21,875 bases of DNA from JAOZTV01 sp965371805. GTDB taxonomy: Bacteria; Acidobacteriota; Aminicenantia; UBA2199. Below the pieces are notes generated by a model. It was given only the letters and a program-made list of their open reading frames with translations. It made no database searches and had not been told where the DNA came from. Shown piece by piece: positions 8,315 through 14,721 of the stretch. Position 1 is the stretch's first letter; each line of letters begins with the position of its first letter. The DNA lies in NCBI GenBank assembly GCA_965371805.1, contig CBDUZW010000080.1, positions 1-21,875 on the forward strand, in the 5' to 3' direction. The position numbers and the translations under genes are program-made.

Positions 8315-8668
8315 TTAGAATATTGTTGAGTAGTTTTCATCACTAAATGCTCGAGGCTGTTTAAGATCTAATCCATCCAACAACCATCTTAACTCCCTGG
8401 AGTCAATTTCCAGTACTTCTAACTCATTTCTAGGCCATTTAAAAAGTTCTTTTTCTAGTTTTTTATACCATAAGCAAAACCCATTTCTTTCCCAATATAA
8501 AATTTTCAGTATATTTTTCCGTCTATTACAAAAAACAAACAGATGACCGGAAAGTGGATCTTTGTCTATATGTTCTGATACCATAATAGATAATCCGTTT
8601 ACTGATTTTCGCATATCTGTCATTCCAAGTACCAGATAAACTTTGACTCCTGAAAGGGAATAGAACAT
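8315..8668 (-). CDS. tnpB: IS66-family accessory protein TnpB (Orf2)
   Basis: A 117-residue protein of the IS66 Orf2 type, the normal length. It shows the family pattern VYLVLGMTDMRKSVNGLS near the N terminus, then LFVFCNRR, ILYWERNGFCLWYKKLE and a C-terminal helix. It is needed together with TnpA and TnpC for IS66 transposition; its exact biochemical role is not settled. Its ATG overlaps the tnpA stop by one base (TAATG), so the two genes are translationally coupled. Confidence 0.95.
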   Translation of the reverse strand: MFYSLSGVKVYLVLGMTDMRKSVNGLSIMVSEHIDKDPLSGHLFVFCNRRKNILKILYWERNGFCLWYKKLEKELFKWPRNELEVLEIDSRELRWLLDGLDLKQPRAFSDENYSTIF

Positions 8669-9033
8669 TAAGCAGTTTGCAGAACTTTAATAAGTTTTCT
8701 TAAAGCTTCTTCACTGAAATTGTTTTTTAACTCTACTTGAAAATTTCTAAATGAAAATTTGATCTGAACTAATTCAGGAAAGACATTCAATTGCTCTTTC
8801 TGAATCTGTTTTTCAGGTTTTATTTCAACAATTTTTACATATGATTTTTTTTGAACAGGTTCCGATGTCTGCATATTTTTAAATTGTCTGCGCCAGTACT
8901 GAAAGGATTTAATACTTATATTATTTACATCACAGTATTTTGCTTGGGAAAGACCACTCAACTTCCAGCCCTCTACTCTTGATTCCCACTCATTTTGAAC
9001 TGCCATTTGTCTTGCTGACTTTCTTCTTGCCAT
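8668..9033 (-). CDS. tnpA: IS66-family DNA-binding protein TnpA (Orf1)
   Basis: A protein of about 121 residues with an N-terminal helix-turn-helix typical of IS66 Orf1 (EGWKLSGLSQAKYCDVNNIS ... FQYWRRQF). It probably binds the element ends. The start is set at the ATG at 9033 (MARRKSARQ), because a consensus AAGGAGG at 9045-9039 ends five bases before it. An upstream in-frame GTG at 9039 would overlap that site and is unlikely. It is the first gene of the element, about 70 bp inside the right terminus, where its promoter must lie. Confidence 0.93.
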   Translation of the reverse strand: MARRKSARQMAVQNEWESRVEGWKLSGLSQAKYCDVNNISIKSFQYWRRQFKNMQTSEPVQKKSYVKIVEIKPEKQIQKEQLNVFPELVQIKFSFRNFQVELKNNFSEEALRKLIKVLQTA

Positions 9034-9079
9034 GGTCACCTCCTTGAAAAGTGAATCATGACACAGATTTATTCTAGTG

Positions 9080-9106
9080 AGAAGGTGTGGTTTACTGATC
9101 GCTTAC
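9080..9106. repeat. Right inverted repeat of the IS66 element
   Basis: It ends CGCTTAC at 9100-9106, the exact complement of the left terminus, with GTTTA (complement of TAAAC) about four bases further in. It lies upstream of tnpA and may overlap its promoter. Confidence 0.75.
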
Positions 9107-9114
9107 GGTTGAAT
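9107..9114. repeat. Right target-site duplication of the IS66 element (GGTTGAAT)
   Basis: Identical to 3493-3500, directly after the right terminus CGCTTAC. It belongs to the interrupted permease codons for V and E and the first base of the next serine codon. Confidence 0.95.
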
Positions 9115-9191
9115 CACTCATAGGGGTTATACTAATTCTTACAGGTATCCCGGTTTATTTTTACTGGAGTAATAAAAAAAATCAGCAATAA
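9115..9191 (+). pseudogene. APC-family permease remnant, part after the IS66 insertion
   Basis: With the element and one copy of the duplication removed, ...QKPVE continues as SLIGVILILTGIPVYFYW and ends SNKKNQQ at the TAA at 9189-9191. This is the expected last membrane helix and tail of an APC permease (family pattern KPVESLIGLG...PVYFYW). The fit in frame and in meaning confirms both the permease call and the element boundaries. It ends 20 bases before the stop of the convergent HD-GYP gene. Confidence 0.88.
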
Positions 9192-9211
9192 AAAATTTGG
9201 TCATTGTTTGC

Positions 9212-10750
9212 CTAAACGTCAGTCAATTTCTGATAAATATCAGCAAAGGTCTGATGGTTTTTCTTAAAAATTTCAAGAATATCCGGGTCAAAATGTTCAG
9301 GTAGGGTTCTTCCATCACCCTCAGCAATAATGGAATATGCTTTTTTATGATCGAATGCAGGTTTGTATGGACGGGGACTGCGTAGTGAATCATAAACATC
9401 TGCAAGATGAACAATCCTGGCTTCTATTGGTATCTGATCGTTTTTAAGTCTTTTGGGGTATCCTGAACCATCAGAGTTTTCGTGGTGTCCAAGACATATT
9501 GCTCTGGATACTTTCATATATTCTGATGTGCCTAATATTTTAGCTCCATAATCCGGATGCAGTCTCATCTCTTTCCATTCTTCGTCAGTTAATTTTCCAG
9601 GTTTACGTAGAATGTCGGGATGAATGTGTACCTTACCAATATCATGCATCTGAGCTGCATGAGAAATATCATAAGCAAACTGTTTGGGGAGATTTAACTG
9701 ATTTGCAATAAATTCAGAATATTTATTAATCCGGATTATATGAGCTCCTGTTAATTCATCACTTGCTTCAGCTGCTCTGGCCAGTGAATTCAACGTATTT
9801 GCATATGCATCTTTGACTTCATTTAATTGATCCTGAATCACTTTGAAGAAACTGCCATTTATGGTGAAATTTTTAAATGTTTGCGCCATAAACCTGTTTA
9901 CAGAAGATTTATAATTAAAAGCAATAATATATATATCCTTTCCATGATAGCTGATATAGTTATGTATACTTCCTACCATTTTTTGTATTTCAGCATGAAA
10001 TAATTGCTGAAATTCTAAAAATCCGTCATCTTTTTCATTCATATTCTGAAATACAACATCCTTGAATAGTTTTTTTTTGTTTATTTCATATTTTTCAAAA
10101 TTATCGATTTGAATGTTAGAGTGTACCTGTCTCAGCTCTCTTCCGTCCAATTTATATAATGTCGAATCTAGAGTACTTTTTTCATTTTTTACAGATGTTA
10201 AAATATATGAAGGTAATTGATCCAAATCTTCTATTAATTCTGTGTAATCTTTTAACAGCTGGAATAAATTAGTATTAAAATCAAAATAACTGGGATTAAA
10301 GTTACTCATTAAATGGGCGGATATATCATTAATGATGACAATGTTCTGGAAAGAATCATTTAATTGATCAGTTAGATTTTTTGTTACAAGATGGTTTTTA
10401 ACTTTCAATAATAATTCATCCTTATCTATCGGTTTGAATAAATAATCATTCGCGCCTGCTTTTAGACCTTTTAATTTATCCTCCTTGTTTTTAAGTGTAG
10501 TAACTATAATGATAGGAATATGACGTGTTGATTCATTCTCTTTAAATTGTACACAGAGATCCAGACCTAATATATCTGGCAAAATCATATCCAATAATAC
10601 CAGATCAGGTGGTTCTGAATTCATTAATTCTAGAGCTTCAATACCATTTTCTGCTATTTTTAATGAATAATCATTTTCTAATAGTTCCTTTAAGATTTCA
10701 ATGTTTACTATTTCGTCTTCTACTATTAATATTGTGTTTTTCCTAATCAT
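9212..10750 (-). CDS. Response regulator with HD-GYP domain (cyclic di-GMP phosphodiesterase)
   Basis: A 512-residue cytoplasmic protein. Residues 5-121 form a receiver with acidic pocket E11/D12, phospho-acceptor D54, T84 and K106. Residues about 135-300 are a region I cannot name with certainty, perhaps a divergent GAF-like fold. Residues about 315-500 are an HD-GYP domain with the HD pair H369/D370 (MHDIGKVHIHPDILRKPGKL) and the full HHENSDGSGYP signature at 422-432. The family breaks down cyclic di-GMP, and all key residues seen here are present, so activity is likely and should depend on phosphorylation of D54. The start has AAGGTG about 7 bases before ATG. It is divergent from the REC-Hpt gene and near the sensor operon, suggesting a shared phosphorelay. 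It lies 20 bases from the permease remnant, so nothing else fits between. Confidence 0.93.
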   Translation of the reverse strand: MIRKNTILIVEDEIVNIEILKELLENDYSLKIAENGIEALELMNSEPPDLVLLDMILPDILGLDLCVQFKENESTRHIPIIIVTTLKNKEDKLKGLKAGANDYLFKPIDKDELLLKVKNHLVTKNLTDQLNDSFQNIVIINDISAHLMSNFNPSYFDFNTNLFQLLKDYTELIEDLDQLPSYILTSVKNEKSTLDSTLYKLDGRELRQVHSNIQIDNFEKYEINKKKLFKDVVFQNMNEKDDGFLEFQQLFHAEIQKMVGSIHNYISYHGKDIYIIAFNYKSSVNRFMAQTFKNFTINGSFFKVIQDQLNEVKDAYANTLNSLARAAEASDELTGAHIIRINKYSEFIANQLNLPKQFAYDISHAAQMHDIGKVHIHPDILRKPGKLTDEEWKEMRLHPDYGAKILGTSEYMKVSRAICLGHHENSDGSGYPKRLKNDQIPIEARIVHLADVYDSLRSPRPYKPAFDHKKAYSIIAEGDGRTLPEHFDPDILEIFKKNHQTFADIYQKLTDV

Positions 10751-10770
10751 AATTGTTCACCTTAATAACT

Positions 10771-10799
10771 ATTTTATACTATTAAAAATTTAGTTTCAA
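10771..10799 (-). promoter_or_regulatory. Probable sigma-70-type promoter of the HD-GYP gene
   Basis: On the minus strand, TTGAAA (10799-10794) and TAAAAT (10776-10771) are 17 bases apart, about 20 bases before the start codon. The spacing is ideal, but the surrounding DNA is AT-rich, so chance similarity is possible. Confidence 0.4.
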
Positions 10800-10823
10800 T
10801 GTGTTTTATATTTTTTTTTATAG

Positions 10824-10852
10824 TTGATTTTTTTATAAGTTTTAAATATACT
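10824..10852 (+). promoter_or_regulatory. Probable sigma-70-type promoter of the REC-Hpt / mntP operon
   Basis: TTGATT (10824-10829) and TATACT (10847-10852) are 17 bases apart. Transcription would begin near 10859, about 15 bases before the first ATG of the leader ORF. The hexamers are close to consensus and the position suits the genes. Confidence 0.5.
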
Positions 10853-10873
10853 CTATCCATGTTCAAAAAGGAA

Positions 10874-10933
10874 ATGAGAAATATGGAGGAAATTCAGATT
10901 TATTATCCAATTAGAGATTTGACTAAAAAATGA
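10874..10933 (+). CDS. Short leader ORF coupled to the REC-Hpt gene
   Basis: A 19-codon frame from ATG at 10874, or 16 codons from the in-frame ATG at 10883 (MEEIQIYYPIRDLTKK), ends with a TGA that overlaps the next gene's start in the form ATGA (10930-10933). The second ATG has AAGGAA about 10 bases upstream, whereas the REC-Hpt ATG has no good ribosome binding site of its own. The layout suggests translational coupling. The peptide has no known relatives that I can name, and it may have no function beyond being translated. Confidence 0.4.
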   Translation: MRNMEEIQIYYPIRDLTKK

Positions 10934-11676
10934 AAAAAAAAATTGAAAAAGTAATTTTGCTTGTAGAAGATAATGATATGAACATGGAATTATTATTATC
11001 ACAATTTAAGGTTGCAGGTTTTTCAAATTTATTAACAGCAAGAAATGGAAAGGAAGCGGTTGAGTTGGCAATGGAACATTCTCCGGATTTGATCCTTATG
11101 GATAATCAAATGCCCGTAATGAATGGCAACGAAGCTATTATCATGCTGAAAAGCAAAGGATATAAAGGGAATATTATTACTCTTTCAGCTTATTCCATGC
11201 ATGATGATATTGAAAAATCTTTAAGTTTAGGTGCTATTGACTATATAGCTAAACCTTTTAGTTTTAAAACATTGTTTAAAAAAGTATATACCTATTTAAA
11301 CATAGATGATTCTGACATTCCTATCAATTTACTAAATAAAACTGAGAATAAATTAACTGGTGAATCTAAATATACAATTAAAGGTTCTGTCTCCCAGAGA
11401 ATAAAAAATGTTTTTATCCTTGATTTAGATAATAAAATGGAAAAAATTTATAAGATTTTAGACAAACAAGATTTAGGTGAAGGAAGACAGAAGATGGAAA
11501 TTATTGCACATGGGTTTAAGGGATATTCGGAACATCTTGGTCTACCAGAATTGGCCTCTTCTGCAAGTAATCTTGAACAGAGAATTCAGAATAATGCTCC
11601 TGATAAAGAGATCATTTGGCTTTCAAAGGACTTTGTTGAGTTCTTAGAAAAGATTTATAAGAATAATATAAGTTAG
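10930..11676 (+). CDS. Receiver-Hpt phosphorelay protein
   Basis: A 248-residue cytoplasmic protein. Residues 6-123 are a receiver with E14/D15, phospho-acceptor D58, T84 and K108. After a linker, residues about 150-245 look like a histidine phosphotransfer (Hpt) domain: a four-helix stretch with AHGFKGYSEHLGLPEL, in which H194 is the probable phosphorylation site (family pattern AHxLKGxxxxLG). There is no kinase and no DNA-binding part, so it should shuttle phosphate between receivers. Likely partners are the nearby kinases and the HD-GYP regulator. It is the first full gene of a plus-strand operon, with mntP 14 bases downstream, and is preceded by a leader ORF whose stop overlaps its start. 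Confidence 0.85.
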   Translation: MKKKIEKVILLVEDNDMNMELLLSQFKVAGFSNLLTARNGKEAVELAMEHSPDLILMDNQMPVMNGNEAIIMLKSKGYKGNIITLSAYSMHDDIEKSLSLGAIDYIAKPFSFKTLFKKVYTYLNIDDSDIPINLLNKTENKLTGESKYTIKGSVSQRIKNVFILDLDNKMEKIYKILDKQDLGEGRQKMEIIAHGFKGYSEHLGLPELASSASNLEQRIQNNAPDKEIIWLSKDFVEFLEKIYKNNIS

Positions 11677-11690
11677 TGTTTTAAGGCAAA

Positions 11691-12254
11691 ATGAGTTTTG
11701 TATATATTTTTTTAGTTGCAATTGCATTAGCGATGGATGCGTTTTCTGTATCAATTATTGCCGGATTATTTAATAAGAAACCTGATTTTAGATTTTATTT
11801 TCGAATTTCCTTTCACTTTGGGTTATTTCAATTTTTAATGCCTATTTTGGGATATTTTTTAGGCGCCTATCTTGAGAACTTTTTACATAGTATAGATCAC
11901 TGGGTTGCATTCTCATTATTGTTTATAATTGGTGTAAAGATGATTATGGATTCCTTCTCAAAAGATGAAAACAAAAAGAAAAAAGACCCCTCACGTGGAT
12001 CAACTTTAATTCTTCTTTCAATTGCAACAAGCATAGATGCACTGGCTATTGGAATTACGCTTGGAGTTTTAAATAAGGCTGTTTTCTTCCCAAGTGTAAT
12101 AATCGGAATAGTATGCATGCTCTTTTCCATTGCAGGTGTTTTTATTGGAAAGACTTTTGGACATTTTTTCAAAAAAATAGAAGTCATTGGTGGTTTAATA
12201 TTAATCCTTATAGGATTGAAAATTCTTCTGGAACATCTTTTTGTTTTAAAATAA
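11691..12254 (+). CDS. mntP: Manganese efflux pump MntP
   Basis: A 187-residue membrane protein of the MntP family (once DUF204), with six predicted helices in two similar halves. The half repeats carry LAMDAFSVSI (D16) and TSIDALAIGI (D116), the conserved acidic residues needed for manganese export in this family. The charged central loop (KDENKKKKDPSRGS) is typical. Length is normal. It starts 14 bases after the REC-Hpt gene with AAGG just upstream, so the two are very probably one operon. There is no room for the yybP-ykoY manganese riboswitch that often controls mntP elsewhere, so control here must come from the upstream promoter. It ends 35 bases from the convergent hybrid kinase. Confidence 0.93.
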   Translation: MSFVYIFLVAIALAMDAFSVSIIAGLFNKKPDFRFYFRISFHFGLFQFLMPILGYFLGAYLENFLHSIDHWVAFSLLFIIGVKMIMDSFSKDENKKKKDPSRGSTLILLSIATSIDALAIGITLGVLNKAVFFPSVIIGIVCMLFSIAGVFIGKTFGHFFKKIEVIGGLILILIGLKILLEHLFVLK

Positions 12255-12289
12255 AATTTCTCTAAAAACAGATACTATATACTCAAACT

Positions 12290-14305
12290 TTACTTTTTTT
12301 TGCCTAGAATGCCCTTAATTGCAATGGCAAGTTCTTTTATTGATACAGGTTTCATAATCAACTCACTTATTCCCATTTTCATGAAATTATTTTTATTTAT
12401 AAAGTTACTAAAACCTGTACACAAAATTACTGGTATGTCAGGTTTTATTTTATGGATCTCTTCGGCTAATTTTATACCTGTCATATGCGGCATGGTCATA
12501 TCTGTTACTATCAGATCAAATTTATCAGGGTTGTCTTCGAAAGCCTTGAGTGTTTCTATGCTACTGGTACTACTCTCAACTTGATAGCCAAGCTCCTTTA
12601 ACATTTGATTTCCGAGTTTTGCAAGAGAGATTTCATCATCTACAAAAAGGATTCTCTCATTATTTCCCATTAGATCAAGATGTTTATCCGTTTTTAATTC
12701 AATTTTTTTGACTGTTTCCAGGACAGGGAAATAAACATTAAAAATAGTCCCTTTTCCAAGTTGTGAAAAGACATTGATATGTCCATTATGACTTTTTATA
12801 ATTCCATATATAACAGATAATCCCATTCCAGTGCCTTCACCATCTTTTTTGGTTGTAAAATAGGGTTCAAAAATCCGGTCTATAATATCTTTACCAATGC
12901 CTGAACCAGTATCATGTACAGTCAGTTGTTGATATATTCCATGTTCAAGATCAATTATAGTTGCATTATTTTCATCAATTACTGTCTCTTTCAGCTTTAT
13001 TTCAAGTATTCCTCCATCCTCTCTCATTGCATGTTTTGCATTAGTACAAAGATTCATCAGAACCTGGTTTATCTGTGTGGCATTTCCAAAAATCATTCCA
13101 AGGCCATTATCAATATTATGATTGATTTTAATTGTCGACGGAAGAGATCCCCTGAGAAAATTAATGGTTTCATTGATTATATTTCCTATATTAACAGACT
13201 CCATACTTTGTTCACTCTTGCGGCTAAAAGCAAGTATCTGTTGTACCATATCTTTTGCTCTTTTTGATGCATCCATAACATGCTGCAGGTTTGTTTTTAC
13301 TAAATCCATATTTGTAAGATTACTTAAAGTCAGGTCAGTATAACCCATTATTACGCCAAGCATATTATTAAAATCATGAGCAATACCACCGGCAAGTGTT
13401 CCAATAGCTTCCATTTTTTGAGCTTGCAAAACTTGCTCTTCTAATTGTTTTTGTCTTGTAATATCAGAAAAAATCCAAATCAGTGATGTTTGTTCTCCGT
13501 TCCGTTTCATTACTGAACTTGATAAATATGCTGGAAATTCTAATCCATTTTTTTTTCTTTGTAAAATTTCACCCTGCCAGCTGCCTTTGAGAGCTTCAGA
13601 AAGTATGGAAGAAATATCCTTATTATTATTTGGAGAATATAATAGGTCTATTATCTGTCCAAGCGACTCTTCTTTTGAGTATCCATAATTATTGACAAAG
13701 GCCTGATTTACAAACAAAATTTTATTCTTCTCGTCTGTCATGATTACGCTGTCACTAATGCATTTTATAGCATGAGCAAGTGTTTCAATCTCTTCTTCGA
13801 TAATTTTACGTTCTTTTTTTTCCTTTTCCAGATCCAGCATTTTCTTTTCTATTTTGTTAACAAGCCGTTCACTATACAGTTTATATACATCACTATTACT
13901 TTCTAGTGGATCGGATATTAGTTTAGATTTGCTGTCTGATCTTTCAATAAAAGTTTCTTTAATTATATTTAATAAAGTTTGAGGCTCCTGAGGTTTAATA
14001 ATAAATTTAGATGCTCCTAACTTCAATGCAAACTCTTCATCCTTTTTTTCAGTATATGTGGCTGTATAAAAAATAAAGGGAATATCTACCCAATCTTTAT
14101 TTTCCTTTACTGTACGGCATAGTTTAAAACCATCCATGATTGGCATAAGGATATCAGCAATAATCATCTCAAATTTTTCTTTAGCAAGCATTTCAAGAGC
14201 TTCTTTACCATTGATTGATGTTGTAACATTATAACCGCTTCCATTCAACAGACTTTCCATTAAGTATAAATTATCCTTAATATCATCAACAACAAGGATG
14301 TTCAT
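12290..14305 (-). CDS. Hybrid histidine kinase: REC-PAS-HisKA-HATPase-REC
   Basis: A 671-residue soluble protein. It has a receiver at 2-118 (D7/D8, phospho-acceptor D51, K104), a charged coiled coil (about 140-175) and a PAS domain (about 176-285). A HisKA/HATPase core follows, with phospho-accepting H310 (GGIAHDFNNMLG), N-box N418/N422, D465 in VHDTGSGIG and GEGTGMGLS at 489-497. A second receiver (551-667) has D556/D557, D602 and K652. All catalytic residues are present. The AHDFNN form is typical of kinases that sense cytoplasmic signals or take phosphate from a partner. It is the last gene of a five-gene operon, 35 bases after the single-domain regulator, with its own strong AAGGAGG about 8 bases before ATG. 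Confidence 0.95.
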   Translation of the reverse strand: MNILVVDDIKDNLYLMESLLNGSGYNVTTSINGKEALEMLAKEKFEMIIADILMPIMDGFKLCRTVKENKDWVDIPFIFYTATYTEKKDEEFALKLGASKFIIKPQEPQTLLNIIKETFIERSDSKSKLISDPLESNSDVYKLYSERLVNKIEKKMLDLEKEKKERKIIEEEIETLAHAIKCISDSVIMTDEKNKILFVNQAFVNNYGYSKEESLGQIIDLLYSPNNNKDISSILSEALKGSWQGEILQRKKNGLEFPAYLSSSVMKRNGEQTSLIWIFSDITRQKQLEEQVLQAQKMEAIGTLAGGIAHDFNNMLGVIMGYTDLTLSNLTNMDLVKTNLQHVMDASKRAKDMVQQILAFSRKSEQSMESVNIGNIINETINFLRGSLPSTIKINHNIDNGLGMIFGNATQINQVLMNLCTNAKHAMREDGGILEIKLKETVIDENNATIIDLEHGIYQQLTVHDTGSGIGKDIIDRIFEPYFTTKKDGEGTGMGLSVIYGIIKSHNGHINVFSQLGKGTIFNVYFPVLETVKKIELKTDKHLDLMGNNERILFVDDEISLAKLGNQMLKELGYQVESSTSSIETLKAFEDNPDKFDLIVTDMTMPHMTGIKLAEEIHKIKPDIPVILCTGFSNFINKNNFMKMGISELIMKPVSIKELAIAIKGILGKKK

Positions 14306-14340
14306 ATAGGTACCTCCTTAAATGTATTCATATTATTGCA

Positions 14341-14703
14341 TTATAGAAAATATTTTTCAATTTCTACTATAAATGTTTCTGGATTAATAGGTTTCTCTAT
14401 ATATGCTGTACATCCTGCATTTAGAGTTTTTTCCTTATCTCCAACCATGGCATAAGATGTTATTGCGATTATTGGAATATTCTTTCCTTCTTTAAAAGCT
14501 CTAATCTTTTTAGTCGCATTAAATCCATCCATAACAGGAAGTTGCATGTCCATCAAAATAAGATCTGGCTTTTCATTTCTAGCTGCCTCAACTCCAGCAG
14601 CGCCATCCCATGCTTCAATAACCTGATGGCCTGCATTCTTCAGGATAAAACGCATTAGATACATATTATTTACATTATCTTCGATAACAAGAATTTTTTT
14701 CAT
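14341..14703 (-). CDS. Single-domain response regulator (CheY-like)
   Basis: A receiver domain alone, about 120 residues (MKKILVIEDNVNNMYLMRF ...), with the acidic pair ED, the phospho-acceptor D in LILMDMQLPVMDG, the conserved T in AITSYAM and K in YIEKPIN. It lacks an output domain and so should act as a phosphate carrier or bind a partner, like DivK/Spo0F-type proteins. The start is set at the ATG at 14703: AAGGA lies 8 bases before it. The in-frame ATG at 14712 would put that same site directly against the start codon. It lies between the membrane kinase (18 bases) and the hybrid kinase (35 bases) in one operon. Confidence 0.93.
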   Translation of the reverse strand: MKKILVIEDNVNNMYLMRFILKNAGHQVIEAWDGAAGVEAARNEKPDLILMDMQLPVMDGFNATKKIRAFKEGKNIPIIAITSYAMVGDKEKTLNAGCTAYIEKPINPETFIVEIEKYFL

Positions 14704-14721
14704 CTTTCTCATCCTTAATAG

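Larger units (their letters stand above)
3501..9106 (-). mobile_element. Complete IS66-family insertion sequence with a passenger gene (5,606 bp)
   Basis: The element starts with GTAAGCG (3501-3507) and ends with its complement CGCTTAC (9100-9106), the usual IS66 termini. The inverted repeats are imperfect further in, with a shared TAAAC a few bases inside each. It is flanked by an identical 8-bp duplication and interrupts a permease remnant. On the minus strand, in order, are tnpA, tnpB, tnpC and then the 961-residue passenger gene, all in one direction. Ordinary IS66 elements are about 2.5-3 kb with only the tnp genes, so roughly half of this one is cargo. Intact transposase genes and perfect duplications suggest a recent arrival and an element that may still move. 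Confidence 0.93.

Noticed and set aside
11677..11690. Manganese riboswitch before mntP
   Set aside because: The gap to the upstream gene is only 14 bases, too short for a yybP-ykoY RNA, and none is visible before the REC-Hpt gene.
12255..12289. Bidirectional terminator between mntP and the hybrid kinase gene
   Set aside because: The 35-base gap is AT-rich with a T run but has no clear GC stem.
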